A stretch of 64,000 bases of DNA from Paragonimus westermani (GCA_008508345.1 QNGE01003053.1:1-64000), one strand, 5' to 3'. Positions 1-15,083 are shown, counted from the first letter of the stretch. A program made the numbers and translations. Notes: generated by a model from the sequence alone, not told the origin.

Positions 1-264
1 AACGATTTGGTTACGCTAATAGAAGCCGCGCACAGGCCAGAGAAATTGGAGCACGAGTCCCCGAGAAATGGGGTAGCATTGAGCCAACCATAACGGTGTA
101 GAAATGCGAGTTGAGGAGCAGGCAGGTGTAGACATGCGTTCCAACAATCGGCTAATATCTCACGTAGATGCAGCGATAGGTCGTAGTCTGCCAGGAAAGG
201 AAGAGTTACTCACTTACTGAACAACAGAGATGCGGGAGCAACACAGATGGTATGAGTAACGCTA

Positions 265-500
265 TGTTAACAGGAATGCGATAAAATATCCAGCCGGTGC
301 ATCAAGTTTCGTGTGCCTCAAATGTTTGAGCAACAGGTTTTCCAAATCTGAAGGGGGTTTTCCATGCTTCTCAAGGTGCGAGTTATTTCTTCTCCACTGA
401 CCGAGTTGACCTAGAACCAGTTTTGAGGCAAGATCATACGTGATAGTTCTTCATTTATGTACGGATGAGCCGAAAATACCTCAGACCAGTAACCGCCATA
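265..500 (-). repeat. Diverged dispersed repeat, copy A
   Basis: This stretch aligns by eye, in the same orientation, with 61530-61745. Shared blocks include 'tttcgtgtgcct' against 'tttcgtgcgcct', 'ccactgacc' against 'ccagtgacc', and 'aaaatacctcagacca' against 'aaaagtacctcggacca'. On the minus strand both copies give similar broken peptides ending in a Leu/Arg-rich stretch followed by Ala-Gly-Tyr-Phe, which suggests a decayed coding part of a mobile element. I do not recognise the family. Similarity is roughly 60 percent by eye, so the copies are old. Confidence 0.45.
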
Positions 501-1250
501 AGCGTCATGTTCGTCCAGTTTCCAGAAGACGCTGCAAAGGCAACACCTTTCTTCCGCTAATTGTACAGGGATTGGATATCAGCGTAGTCAGCTCTTCGTA
601 TCTGCTTTCTGGTCCTGTAGTTTCCCGCACCGACACGAGCACATCGTCCAGTGACCAGCCGCCAGGTGTGGGACATGGTTTGTGAAGCCTGTATGTTAAG
701 CAGTGATTTTGGCTGTACTGTTGTGAAAATGCCAGTACGAAAGCTGCGAGCAACTTCCAGTAGTTCATCTGTGTGTACGAAAGCCTCACTAATGGACTAC
801 AGTTGGGTTATAGCTGTTTGGACTGAACAGATAAAACACTCGTTGCGTTCTGCTTCATGGGACTCACTATCCAAAGTTACGCTTGCCTGTGGGGCAGAGG
901 TTGGATTGGCAGTGGAGGCAGTATGTTTCCGCTAACTCAAAACATGTAAAGGATTCCTGATGCTCTCCAGAGTACGGCCAGGGAAATGTGACAGAAGCCG
1001 GTGATCAAGTTTGCGTTGAGTGTAACATCAGGGATCCGGGTCACTGGTAAGTCCGACGATAGGGGCAGGTTCTTTTCAAGACCAGTTCATACCGGCGGCT
1101 TTCATGCACCTGAGCTTTCCGCAGTCGCTATCGAAAGGATGTACATGCCTCCAATTTTGGCCGGAAACCTGCGGTCACAGTAAGCACGTCAAAGGATGGA
1201 GAGGGCTGGTCACCTAATTCCTGCTCTGCACCATCTCTGCGCCGATGCAT
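501..1250. other. Coding-like but broken sequence, unassigned
   Basis: Open frames of 60-94 codons overlap on both strands (for example 505-789 minus, 651-935 plus, 1001-1183 plus). None has a domain I recognise. The minus-strand frame at 505-789 runs toward repeat copy A and could be an upstream part of the same decayed element. I see no splice-bounded exon and no intact gene here. Confidence 0.3.
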
Positions 1251-2894
1251 ATTAGTATGCACCAACAAAACAGCATTCGATTTACATACCTGGACATATT
1301 TGACAAGGTGTACTCCGCTCGTTTATCCTGTGTACTGACAGATGTCGGCGCCGACGTGCTGGCAGTAATCTCATTTTCTTACTCGTGAGTAGCCAATAAA
1401 TTGAAACTAGGTAGAGTGGGTGGTCTTATCTGAAGTTGCTGAACGCTCTACCAGTCAATGTTTGCATGGAGATTGTCTAGTCACTATCACGGAAAGATGG
1501 TTCAACGAAAATTTAGGATGATTATGCTAATCCCCAACTTTGGCTACTAAAAGATAAACCTGGAAACAGAAATTCTAGAATTTACTGTTCCTCGGCTTGG
1601 GACATCCCAACTACCATTATTGAACAGACGGTCGTGAATTATCGACTGATCGTCATTCGAGGTGGACCGCAGCTTTGCATTCAGCTAAACTGTTAGCTAT
1701 ATTTATCTGGAAAATTTTGCTGTCTAACAGTGACGAAATCAACAAGCTCCACCAGTATGAAATTCATATGGGTGGTAAAATCCACGTTGCAATCAGCTTG
1801 TCGTAGTAAGAACGTCAAACAACGCCTGCGCATATACGTCACCATAAACGCCCACGCCGATAGGCTTGCGATTCCACCCCTACGCACATCCCGTGTACAG
1901 TGTAAAGCCGAGATTGTTACACCTACCTGCTATAAGCCTCAGATATTTGAAAGGAAGGGCTGGTTTCAGCCATCTCCTAAAGTTGCACACCTGAATCTCC
2001 TCACAGACAGATTATGTCGTATTCTCACATACGCGTAAAATACTGATCACCTACCAAAGTTTCCGTCGCACCCGTGGACTTGACTTTGCGCACAGTCGAC
2101 CTGGCAATACCTGACCGTGTTCACAGTCATGAAGATACCCGGAATTCAGTAAATGAAAACCTCTATATTTGAATGGATATTTCTTTCTATCTACGTAGAA
2201 AATTAGGATTGCCAGCTGTCAGAAATCAGCCTGCAATTGCTCTAGAGTATACCAAGGAACCAGACGGAAGTGTGACTCGATAGTCAGCATCGACAATGCG
2301 CTCCTGTTCAATTCTTTCAGCTGCCTTCATGTGGTTCGCCGAAATGTTACACATGAGACATCATGAGATATAATGTAAGAATAAAAAATACTAGCAGATT
2401 AGGCAAATTGATTTCTTCTGACACATGAGAAACGAGATCAAGTCTAAGAAAGCCCAGATCAAGTAAAAAATGCAATCGCTTCGGTGTATGATGGCTTGAC
2501 GTTTTGTATTCATACATAAACGCTCATAACAAGCCGAGACAAGCTTTAACAAGCACATTCAGTCCATCAACAATCAGGCACACAACAAATACGCGGGTTA
2601 ATTTGTCTGCCTTATGGGATTGAGAGCTACATGCTCAGATGCTGGTTACACGGGATGCACACAATAGCAGACAGTCAAATTTGAGATTGAATTCAACAGA
2701 AGATTTCTGATTGAAGTGTGAGAGTAGTTTACCAACAGACTGCGTGATTTGTCATTTTTTAACGCAACAACAGGTACTCAGCGTTTGCAAAACTTCGTAT
2801 GTGATCTACCACTAGGTAAAAACGAAAAACACTCAAAATTGAACACCCGTCACGTTGGATTTTGGCTTTCCTATTGAAATTAACATAAACATAA

Positions 2895-2910
2895 CATTAT
2901 TATTATTATA
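2895..2910. repeat. ATT microsatellite
   Basis: A short uninterrupted run of ATT units is visible here. It is low-complexity DNA with no evident function. Confidence 0.7.
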
Positions 2911-5900
2911 GATGGTTGTTTGGAAAAATATTTGAGTCCGAATATCACAGTCAGGCGTGAGCAATACTTGATCTAAATCCCCGACAAGTTACCGGACTTC
3001 CACCATCGTCAAACTTAGACATTCCGCTCTTATAGACTTGGATACAGCTGGGAACATATCTTGCATCCCATACTGACATATTTATCTAGTTGAGTAACAG
3101 CAAGAGTGCCAGTTCTGTGTGGACATGTGTGAATGCCAAAAGTGGGATTAATGATTTCCAGATTGTGGCTAAACATTTCCGTTCATGTGGCCTCAAAACT
3201 AAGGTTCCCGTTTATCATCATCTGTTGATTCAGAGTTTAATCAAGGCACCCTCAATAATTTAACGTCCACGGTTTTCGTGCACGTTTGTATAGAATGCGC
3301 ATATTTACTTGATCCTGTAAAGCGATCAATGGAAGAAACAGGTATGTACATACCTAACATAGTTTATGTCTGTCTTGTATAGTTTATCCTGCTGATATTG
3401 AATTAGTCAGTAAATCGCAAACACAGTTCATTTAGAATAGGTTTGGATCAGCAAACCACGCCATTCGTGGGGTAATTAGCTTGAGTTGCCTGGTCAACAA
3501 CTGTGTCTCACCTGGGAGTGGACGATCGAGCAACGTAAACACTAGACACAAACGAAGTTATATGAGTAACTGTATATGATAATTTGATCGTACCTAATGT
3601 TAGCTTACTGACGCAGTATTCGACTTGTATTTGCGTCGCGAAAACCTGGCCTGAGTTCAGACTCACTATTGGTATGGACATACGTTACCACCAATCTTTA
3701 ACAAAAAAGTAACTTGAATTTTTTGTTCCGTCTCGAAAGGGGCTGGCTGGAAAATCTATGGAGGTGCCAGAGACGGAATCAGCTGTTAGTGATATGCAAT
3801 TCTTACTGATTGAAAATTCCCTGCTGATCAGTAATCTTGACAGTTGCTACAGTCCTCACTGGGAGCGGTAGCTTGCTTCGGAGGTCGATTTCACCACTTA
3901 CTGCTTCGACTCACAACCTTCTATCTCGTTCTCTTAGTCGGTGCTTCTCGAATCACTCATGAGTACCTCGTTAGGCATGTCCACACCTTGTGGACGAATG
4001 TGACTTGGCAGTTTTGAGTAGCTGGGATCTCCCTCTGAAGCAAAGTGCGCTACGGGTTGCCAGCAACGACACCCAACCGTACTTAGCAAGATTAAAGCAT
4101 ATGGCTTCAATTGACAAAAACGGTTATACAATACTTGAAACTTAAGGAAATATAACACAATAAGACCCATCGAAAATTACTGATTGGAAACAACACTATT
4201 CACTCGTGCTGGTTCTGTGTAGAATCACAGAGGAATTATTTGAACTTTTGCGAGTTTTGCGAGTAATATGTCGATGAAATGACAACTGATAGACTGGAAC
4301 TATCAGGTCGTACACTACCTCATATGCCATCATCCTATCAGCGTGGTTCTGACGTTAACTTCATTCTCCCAGTAAGCCTTCTCTACTTGCATAAAGAAAA
4401 TCGATTCGTTTTTCTTTTTGCACTGCTCAGTCGAATTGCTTACACAACTACTGTGCAAATTCATAATCGCTGATGGCTAATTTTCGTGCACAGACTCCAT
4501 TTGGTTGATACAGGTAGCTCTGCCTTAATTATTCTCCTGTTGTGTACAGAACCAGTTTGATCAGAGTAAACCATCAATATTCCATCTCGTCAATCACCGA
4601 AACAGAAATTTTGGAGGCCCAATGCCATGGACCTTTACAGATTCTACAAATAATCCGTGTGTTTTAGGAAAACTAAAAACCATACGCAATATTTGGTTTC
4701 TTTCTAGATGCCCGTATTAGTAGAAGAATGAAGACACCTCTGAACAATAGAACCAATGAAATTCGTCTGTCATGCCTCGGAAATCATAAACTCAAATTAC
4801 TCAACATGCCAGCATATAACAGCTCTTTTGCAGTAAATATGATCCCCTTTTTCACGCACATTTTCAATAAAGGATACGATGCACCAAAACTGACTGTATA
4901 GACATTATACATTTACGTTCACTTTGTAAGTTCGCAGTGTGACTAATATTCGCAAAGATTTCACTTTTCACTTTATTTCCTCGATTTCAACGTTTCGCGT
5001 AATCTTGCCACTCAATTGGATGCTTATTTGTCGTTAAAATCTCCCGCATTTGCAGTACGCTTTTCCTGTTTTGCTGACCAATTCTGCTGCCCAGGGTTCT
5101 GAGCTCGTACACGTTGTTGTCGGGCATTCGCCTACCGACCTAAATACATCCCTCCCTGAACTGATTCACACCAGTGTTTGAAGCGTTCTGTAGAAAGCAC
5201 CTTCTAATCACTCTCGTCACTTACTCCTATTATTCAATGCAGTTTTTTCTAACAAACTTATCTGATGTTGGTACTACTGTTCGTGCAACCATTTACACAT
5301 CTGCATATGTTTTCACTTATCTGGGCTGCTATCCTAGTAACAAACAGGTGCGTTCATGGAACTAGAATGCTCTGCTTCACGAAATTGAGGCGCATCTTCT
5401 AAAACTTTTATGTACTCATGCTTCTCCACCCAGGTTTACTTGAGTATGTTTCGGCTCAGTGTGTAAGTACATTTGGGGAGGAATATTCACCATTTGGGTG
5501 GACCAATTTCTTGGTTTTCTTGATTTAACTTTACTGGAAACTTTATTATTGGATACAGTTTACAGGAGTGAAAATGTCTAGTGCAGACAGCTGATAGCAA
5601 AATTAAACATTCCAAATTAGCCCGGCTAGCGTCTTTGAACGTTATGCTACAGATAACTGCTGTTCACATCAGTGAAGCCTTAGTTTGTAAAAAAAAATGT
5701 TAGACACAGATAGGCAGATTTATCTATCCAAATAACCGACATGTGAACACGCAGAATGATACTTGGCCTTCACTGTCCATTCATTTAATCCATCCCGTAG
5801 TTCGGTACTATTCAGATAAGAAACCTGTTGCATCATTACATACAATACTATGGGTGTAAAAAATGGCATGCTACTGAAGTGATGTGAGTCATTAGGAACA

Positions 5901-8900
5901 CTAAGTAGTTGTACATTACGTAGTGAGATCAGAAAAAAGGAGTGATGACAATTTTTTGTAGTTTCACTTGTTAAGTTCGCAGCGTAGTTCATTTTAGAGA
6001 ATTCCATTGATCCCTTTTTTTTCTCCTGGTCATAGTAGTCTTCATATTTCTACCCTTGTTGCTACTCAACATTTTTGAGTGCGAATATCACTGTATGCCT
6101 TCTGGTAGTATGCCAGTTTGTGCAACTTTGCCATGTCTTATTCGGTCGGGTGATTTGCGCTAGTTTATTGCACCTGAAGAATCAAATGACCTGGATTAAC
6201 ACATTTGAACATTAAATCAGCCAGCAGGGTAGAACAGCACCATGGACTTCAGGTGTTGATGCAGACACGTCCATGTCACCGGTCGTCTGGGCAAGCAAAG
6301 TGACCGTGACAATAACCACTGTCTTGCCAATCATCTTAGTGTATCACAAATAAGAACAGACTATCAGAAACGGAACGGACTGAAAAACTAGTTAAATCAA
6401 CAGGACAGGACCTGTCTCTTTTTCAATACTAACAAATTTACTAAAACAGTTAATGAACAGAGTGAAGCTACCCTAATCACACAGCAACTAGCAAACCATC
6501 TCCAGCGTTAAACGGATAACGTAAATCGGACTATGTCTGCAACCGCTGCCTGATCAAAATGTTTAAAGCTGTTGAGCCAGACAGAATCGCAAGCACAAAA
6601 CCCGTCCAATGAACGAATCAACTGAACGCACACGGAACTTTAACGTTTAAAGCATGTCAGTCTCGTTTATCATATTCTCGCTAAAAAAATCTGTTACACT
6701 GATTATTTGGCCATATTCTCCTTCCCCAAACCGTCAGTTTGGAGCAAAACGCTCTACAAGGTGTGCGGCTGTTAACGTAGTGCAGTGGTCTGCTTTTATT
6801 GCGATCACCAGAGAAGCCGTCTAACTATTATTGGGTTTGCCGTCTGTTTAACCCGAGGTTCTACTTGGACGACAGCGAAGCAAAGCTTGTGTGTGACTTC
6901 CATCAAACACGAGTATGTTTATCGATGCTCAAGGCATGTCACGAGTATTTTCTTTTGTATGCTGTTGTCTACGTAGCCTCTCATACGTTTAACAGAAGTA
7001 TGGGGTGAAAACATGTGTGATTCATCTGAGGGTTCTGTGCATCGCTTAAAAGTGCATTTGAAGCTGATTCACACATTCCGGTGAAGTGGGTGCCTGTTGC
7101 AAATGTTCATCTTCGTGAAGTGGCTCAAAATGAAGACGTCAACAAGTTGTGATCCAACAATGAATGATTAATTGTCATGGCGTGAGTGGAGAAAATGAAT
7201 TCTGATGGAGATTGCCAAGGTGATATGAGTCCGTGGTCAGACATAGAATCAGGAACATTGCAAATTCGAAGTCGACAACTCTCTCTTCCTGTCAGAAATT
7301 ATGCACATTTCGACACGGTTTCAGGTCTTGTTTCCTTTTTTATTTATGTGTCCTATGGCGTTCAAACCTGATATCCTTTGTTGTGCTTCACACATATATG
7401 TTTAAGTAGCAGTGACCGATACTGTATACCACGTACTCTTTCGGACCCACATGATGAGCAATGAGTGACACGTGTTTAGTGATCGATTAACTGACTCAAA
7501 GAAAATGCATGCTGAATCGAATGGTCAATAAGGCAACATTGTTTTCCCAAAGCTTCATTTTTAATCTACTTGTTCCTCATCGTAGCACTCAGTTAATGTT
7601 ACTGTCATGCGTCTGCTCGAAGCAGCACACAGAACGACGAATGATGTGTATGCGATGAAAATATCGAGGCTGAATTTTTCATTGAATGGCAACGGTTTTT
7701 TCACCGTTTCTTAACAGTATCATCAATTCCGTCGCGTCACATGTCTTCCCAATCATTGCTGTAAATCAGTTTGGTTAGTCGGTACAAGTTATTGTAAACA
7801 TTTTTATATTTGAGCTTATTTGTATGTACAATGCATATAATTTACTCTGCACAAGTGCACACCGGTTATGTTGACTCAAGCTACCAACACACTTTCTGGT
7901 GGTTTTACCCCTTGTTGTTTATGGTCAGCGTGACCGATGACGGACTTCAGTTTGGTTGTATAATTTAGCCAGTTTCAACTGCCAACGATAGAGGCTGCGC
8001 CTCAAAAGAAGTTAACGTCGGAATGGATTATATTGCGCATCTTGGACGACGTGAAAATTAGCAGTGAAACAACGTTTGCGACTGTATTAAATTTCTCAAC
8101 ATTTTACTCGTTGCATAGTGTTAAAGACACAAGGTGTGCAGAATGATAGCTAACAGTGGTTTGGAAACAACTGGTCATACAAGAAACCGCCTCAACGGAA
8201 CGTCAGCTAGACGTACGGAAGTAATTGAAGCCGATCGCGCTCCCGGTGTCTGCAAAGGAGCAGCCACAGATGTTCCGTAAACCATTCAGCAGGTGTTCGC
8301 ATCACCTAACTAATAAACGTCTCTCCGTAATGCTAACGTATGCTTCTCTCTAACTGGATTAATGGCGGTGAATCAGGATAATTTAAGTGAACGCGTTAGT
8401 TGCTTCTTGAATGAGTACTGCCTGCTACCTGTTTTAGCATACAGTAATGTGCTCTGCAACAGTGCTGCCTCTTGCAAAAGCAGCATGCCTACACCAAAAG
8501 TGTTGAGCGAAATCTCCGATTTTGAATTTCATGTTTGTTGTTTGACCACTCCGATATAATACTATACGAATACATTTATGTTTAACATTTCACAGTGATC
8601 TGGATCCCACTTTCTTGGTCACATCGCCCAACCACCCAAGTAGCTCGGTGCCTAATAGCTTCGTGGCCGCAAAAGATGCTTGGCCTGCGAAGTTATTTAT
8701 TGAACAAAGTCCCTTAAGACTTATCTGAAAACGTAGGACGGCGAACGCGTACACTCGGTTACGTGACTGATGCACATTAGGCATAATAGATTGTTATTCA
8801 CCTTGATGACACGCTTCCCATCGTGTGTACACTCTGCACCAATAGTCTCCTCTGGTCCAGCGTCGTTCAGGCATTGAGATGTGCCCTTTAGTTCGGAAAT

Positions 8901-11535
8901 ATGTGCACTATGCTGCTCACAGAAGAAACTGCCTAGTGTACAGGTGGAAAAGTGATCACCTCAAACTTGGGATACAACATAGCCAGCTGAGTTGAAGGCA
9001 CGGCCACGTGTTTGCAAAGCATGGAATGCTCTTCCAAGGCACACAGTTTCTGTCAGTTCTGTGTTAAGCTTACATTCATTTACATTTTCTGTTATAACTC
9101 AAAAACCCCACCTGCTTTTCACTCATCAGCTCTGCCTAGCTGGGTTATCTGATTCCACGCTGTGAGTTACGAACCTCTCAGAAATGGTTGCCTCTTATTT
9201 CCACCAATAACTTTTGGTCCGTTAGAACAGTTATGCGGAAGGCATCTACAGTAAATATTCTGATGCACTACGACAGCAGACTTCTTGCACGTTTCAAACT
9301 GGAATCAAAACTGACATTAGTAAAACACGTCATCGTGATAAGGGTGAATAAGTCGGGAAATTGTCTGCACACGTTAATTGATTGAAGTCTTTCACTAACT
9401 GACCGAAGATAACTACAAAAGAACAGTGTGACCAGTACAGAAGCAGTTTCTCAACACTTCAGTTGAATTATCTGACTCAGATACACTTCCAACGTTCAAC
9501 CCCGTCTTTTGTTTCGTGAACGTTCCATAACAATCTCATCAACAGTAAATTAAATCAGCTTTATGCTGGGTCTTTTTGCTATGTTTGACTCCTGCAATTT
9601 TCTTTCGAGCCTGTTAATTCCCGCTGGCTTCAAGGAGGTTCAGTGAAACAAATTTCAACATTTGGTGCTCCCTCTTTCATTACAACAGTTTTTTATCAAC
9701 CAGTAGATTAATTCAAACTTTTAACTGTACTTTCAAATGATGTGAATTCTAAACGTTATTGTAAAATTACTTGAATGTTCTATCTGAACCAACCGTACTA
9801 ATCTCGACAGTGTTCGAGAAGCTTGGCAGCAAGTGCTCAACACGGTCTTGTGTTTTAAATGTAAAATTTCGTCCATTCCAGCCTGCTTGTTGACAGTGCA
9901 CTGTGGGTTGATACTGTTAACTATCAATTTTCCAAATTGAATTTCACATTCGCATTGTATTGTGTTGGCCTGATTGTTAACGAATAACTTCTAATCGGTC
10001 GTCGCTGCGTGGCGCGTGCATGCACGTGCTCATTAACATAAGGATTACCATCTCCTAATTTATCGATGGGTGGTATGGGACTTCTGTCGTGATTACAAAA
10101 TGCATTATTGAGGGAATCACACTGTAACCCGAATATAACGTTTATTTTTGAAAGAGCTAACTGGAAAGTCAATGTTTGTGGATTTCAATTACTGTCTACC
10201 AGATAACCTGTACTACTTACCTGTAATCAAAAGATCGTTCAACAAGTTAATGGTTTCTGTGGCCTGAACTCTAGCGTAAGCCATGGTAGTGGGATGATTG
10301 GCTGATGTTAAGCGGACACCTACTGGTCCCACTCTGGACTATCGGATAACCTAGGCACTACTGATGGATGGACGTGGATGAGCGTTCTCAAATGGTGATT
10401 ATGTCGTGTTTGGTATGAAATCAGTGGATTAACGTTTGACCTGGTTGCCTTGTGACAGCATGGTCGGAGTTTTGTTCCAGGTCTCGGTAAGGATATGCAC
10501 TATTGACGAATTTTAACAACAGTGAAACTCGATCACAGTACTTCTTCTTGAAACAGGCTGGCTAGAAAATTTGTCTAAATGTGAGAGCTGTGATCAACTG
10601 TGAGCGTTATTCGTGTTAAGTTAAACAAGAAATCGCTACTGCTTACAAGTTTACCGGTTTTCTTGATTTTAGATTACAGTGGAGCTATATTGTTTTCGAA
10701 TGTTCCACCGGACTGTGAAATGGATATGGATTCAATCCTGTAGGTTCTCCATAAACAGTTGACGAGAGATCTGGTGGGATCTGGTCATCATGGTTTTCTG
10801 ACAAAATAAGGCCAGTTTTTGTGGAATACAACACATTCACATGATTTTCTGTACATTTTCTCCGATCTGATTACGGCTAACTTATAACATGTCTGTACAG
10901 CACGGGATCATCGTAATTCTTTATACATCACAAATAAAATTGATCGCAACTAGTTTGTTGCTGTTTGAAGCACAAGATCGAATAACTCACGAGATGCAAA
11001 CTAAGATGCGGGAGGTTCACTATCAAGCAGTTTACGGAGTCAAACCTGAGTGGTGAAGCCAATCCTATTAAACAAGTTAACTGTGATCATCAGGAACACT
11101 AACTCTAACATACAGCACTCGTTTTGGTGTAGATTTCAGTCATTCGAGCATAAAAATGCACACTAGACTGTAAATAACCAAAAGAAAAGTGTATTTTTTT
11201 CAACAGGATAAAACGATGTAGTTCATTCTATCCATGAATACTGAAAAATAGGTCCAGCCTTGTTCGGGTTTATGTGATAATCTAATAAGCATGTAGTACA
11301 TATGATCCACATGATGCTTGGTGTCTGAAGTTTGACGGAGTATGTGCTCATCACTTCTAGTAAGTTAACGTCTGGTCAGCTGCAATTTCATAGCGAGTTT
11401 TGTTAATCGTGCCGAACCCCTTTAGTTATTGTATTTTCTTTGAACCGCTCGTTTGTTGCCTCCACATCTTTCACCTACATCTCAGTAGCAACTCCTCTGT
11501 GATCAGGTATGTTAATTGGTGACTGACGATAAGCT

Positions 11536-11559
11536 GCCGATCTGCTGATCTGCCGATCC
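11536..11559. repeat. Three tandem 8-mers
   Basis: The units gccgatct, gctgatct and gccgatcc follow each other without a gap. The tandem is too short to assign a role. Confidence 0.6.
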
Positions 11560-14500
11560 GTTAATTAGTTAAACAGATTTCTCTGAGCCATTCAGGTAGT
11601 CAGTGTACAGTGAGAAGCTTAAGTTCTAGACAGATTATCCAAGAACGCTGAGTGCTGAAAACTCATTCACCTTGTTGACTCTCCAGACCCTAGAAACCCT
11701 CATTCGGTGTTTACCCTTCCTCGTCAGGCTACGCAGAATGTTTGATGACAACATTAACGATGTTCGTTTGCGTGCACTCCACCGTTTTCTATGCAGTGAC
11801 AGTAACTCTGATTGTGATACCCTACCACCTCAGTGATCATTCTTATTGATCGTTAACGGACCTAAGACGAGTAAATTGAAAATTCATGCCACCAAGTAGG
11901 TACAGCTATTAGCGGACTGATTAACCAACCACTGTTAGTTTACGAGATGGCATACAATTTAGGCAATTATCACTTGGTAAGTTTAGCAGTCTATCCGTGT
12001 TAGTTCATTATAAGTGGTGGGCTTTGTTCAACTAAAGTATAGGGGAAAAAGGGTTTCAAAAGCTCCAATGAAATTCTTGTGAAACCAATGCACAAGACGA
12101 AACAGCATAATCTCAGTTAACTCAGCCATCTCGAGATGCTGATTTTGCACCAACATCTAATGTTATCCGATTGCCCTACCAACACTCCCACCTTATCACA
12201 TTCAAGTAGGATGTTCGGGAATGATCGGTTTTTCCTCTTGTATTTACCACTCCTTATTTCCCCCCCCCTTATGTCAATACAGAGCTGCCTGGTATTGTGG
12301 TAAACCCACTATATCGTGATGCAACACGGGAAGCGACCAGCTAGCATAGTCTGGACAAAAACAGGAGTCGTGCCGTTTATGACCAGAAAACGTGAGCACA
12401 CTTGTGATCCAGAATCACTCTGCTGTGGTTGGAAGTACACACGTAACACACTGTAAAGTTTGCGGTTGAAGGAGCCCTTAAAAGGCTGACTGATGGAGAC
12501 GAGTAGTATCTTCACTCTCGAAAAACAGAAGACGCAATGATCTTTCCTCCTTGTTTTACGTAACAGTTGACTAGTGCAAATCGTTTTGTCTCGGAACGTT
12601 GGGCAGCTGAGAAATCTCCTGTTTCACTCCGGCTGCTCAGCGGATTATTCTTTTCCTAGTCGTACAGCGGTAAACAAATTCTCGGGTTCACTTAGGAGAC
12701 GCCGAGTTGTTGAAACCAGTTTACTGTTCATTCCAATTTCTGCTACTCCGTCTACTACAACTAACCTTCCTCCATATCCACCCTACCTTCCTTTCTGTCG
12801 GCCATAGGACTGAAACTTCTATCCACCAGTCCACCCAAACTATTTGGAAATGAAATTATGTTAAATAGAACTGTCAAAATCGTCCGTTTGATTAAGTTTC
12901 AACAACTAACGGGCAGTGTTTGTGTAAATGACAAGACCAAAACAGTGTACGATAGGAAAAACGAGGATATCGCGACATTATAAACGAGAACTGTAGTGAC
13001 GTTAATATCACTACATAGGGGGCGCGAATTATTTTCGTGTTAACCCGTATTTCGCCCTAGGTGGTTTCGTGATCTGAACATGACGTAACCAAAATCCGTG
13101 AAGAAACGCATTAATGGGATCGGAATAATTAGTGTCGTCGATGTTTACATTATCCGTCAAACTTCGTGACTCTGTTCGTTCGTCTTGGAACTCATTGAGC
13201 GATGGTTATTTAGTAATCGACGCACATACAGGGTATCCGTCAAAATGGGAAACCGAGGACAATGTCCAAAGCATCATTTGGTAGGGTTTCGTTTTCGGTG
13301 AAAAACGAAATGCGTTATATGACCCTGGTGGCCAGCGAGTACAATGATATGGTGTACGAAGTACATAGATCAGCGCATCACACAGACTTTACCGACACTT
13401 ATTAGATGGATGGTTATTTATGTACGCATGAAATCCATCATTTGCTTTTAACGACCTCTGTTATCCTGCAATATAATGGTTGGATCTTTGTGATTGATTT
13501 TCACTTAATCTCCGTCAGCTTGTTAAATGCCGTTTTTATTTAACGCTGTCGCGCACCTGGATAGACCCCACAAAACTTCGACAAACTTCGACATAACATA
13601 CCAGTTACCTGACCAAGATATTATAAAGATATAAACGGCGTTTGTTTCCATTGATAATAAATAATTGTTAGCAAGGCATTGATGATTACCTACGTTCCAT
13701 AAACGTTAGCTATGAAGGGAAGTGGTGTGACTTGAATCCACAAATCTGTGGACTGTCGAAAATTCAGGATAGTTCAGTGCATCGAAAGCACAAACGTAAC
13801 TGATGGCAAGATACTTGCTATCCTATGATATGATTTCCCATCTGAGTCTTGTAGTCGAGCTGGCTCTGCATGTTCAATGGCAAGGATTAGAAGTGAGATC
13901 TTCCCTCTCCAGAGTACTAATCAGTGTGAACAGAAATGACAGAGGGTACTGGCTGAGTATGTCGCATCGCAGATTCTTAGTCCAGTTGACCCATTCACAT
14001 CTCTAACATGCTTGCTACTCACCGTCTATTTGCAGCGGTGTACGAGGACAAGTTACACAACCAAACACCCACAAAGTATGTAAAGTGCCAAAAAGAGGGC
14101 AGTGGTGCAATCTCGGAACAAGAAGTATTTGGCATCCAAATTCACATATTCTGAATGTTAGGGATATTCTTACAAAGTTATTGACTTGGGAGTCAAACTG
14201 ACGACAGTGAAATACTATATAAGGAAGAAAGTTCAAAATGCAACCGCGACTTCACTCAGATCCAGAAAAAGAATGAAGTGAAGTGAGCATGAGAAAAGAC
14301 AACTCACTGCAGGGAAAATGATGAAGTTTATACCAGAAATTCAAGATACTCCCACATCTTTATGGGTTGTTCAAAATTCATGGAGCCTTTTTACCAGTAT
14401 CATCTATTTTTGATAGGTTTAAAACTCCACGAGATGAGCAGCAATGTAACAACAGTCAGTATGTAAATCGGGTCGTAGTATCAAGAAATCGTACGACCTT

Positions 14501-14736
14501 GTACTAAGAAATAGTTTCGATTCGGTCCAGCGGGATAAATATCTTGTTAGTTTGCATGTCACTTCACTGTTTATCAGGGTATCTCAGGCATTAGTATGAG
14601 AAACAATCGACAGCAGTTGATGTGCAACCCAAACCTAAACGAATAAACAAATTAAACCACCAACATGACAGTAAAAAGTATGGCCACACGAAAAGTTATG
14701 AATATTGTTTCTCATTGACAACTATATAACAAAGAA

Positions 14737-15083
14737 CAAGGATAGGTCATGAGTTCTCCAATAGCAACTGTATGAGCAAACTCTTATGTGGAACAGAAAT
14801 ATGAAGCAGTGGTTCCCCAACATAACTTTGGAAAGAACCGGCAGTATAGCGTAAGGTGTCTTGTGTACGGGCATTGCGTTCGCATCTCATCTGTCACTAC
14901 AGCAAAATTAGTGCAATGCAGACATGGCAACTAGGCACGGTAACATTGGTGAGGAATGCGCGCGTGATGAGCGTGGTCAGAATGATCGAGACTGGAGATC
15001 AGGGTATTCGGATGATATGACATGAAGCTGATGAACACAGTTATGTGACGCGGTCAAGTGATCATGGGCAGTTAGGTGAGGAG
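14737..15083 (+). repeat. Left arm of long inverted repeat
   Basis: This arm is the reverse complement of 15481-15825. The stretch from about 14795 to 15075 looks identical by eye. Differences appear only near the ends, for example 'actcttatgtgg' here where the other arm, reverse-complemented, reads 'aatcttgtgg'. The spacer 15084-15480 is about 400 bp and is not itself repeated. The minus strand carries a short peptide frame (14977-15162) whose last 35 or so residues are repeated exactly by the other arm on the plus strand. High arm identity implies a recent inverted duplication, a fold-back element or an assembly fault. No transposase frame is recognised. Confidence 0.85.

Larger units (their letters stand above)
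1251..14736. other. Long stretch without supportable genes
   Basis: This 13.5 kb holds only short frames (up to about 100 codons) broken on both strands, with no recognised domain, no run of splice-compatible exons and no RNA gene. Small features are an ATT run near 2895-2910, a homopolymer C run near 12260-12270, a doubled 'aaacttcgac' near 13572-13593 and the short tandem at 11536-11559. The stretch could be intergenic DNA or part of a very long intron. Confidence 0.6.

Noticed and set aside
15026..15060. CTGATGA string as a hammerhead ribozyme core
   Set aside because: No matching GAAA core and closing stems were found at the right spacing, here or at other CTGATGA strings (39050, 61712).
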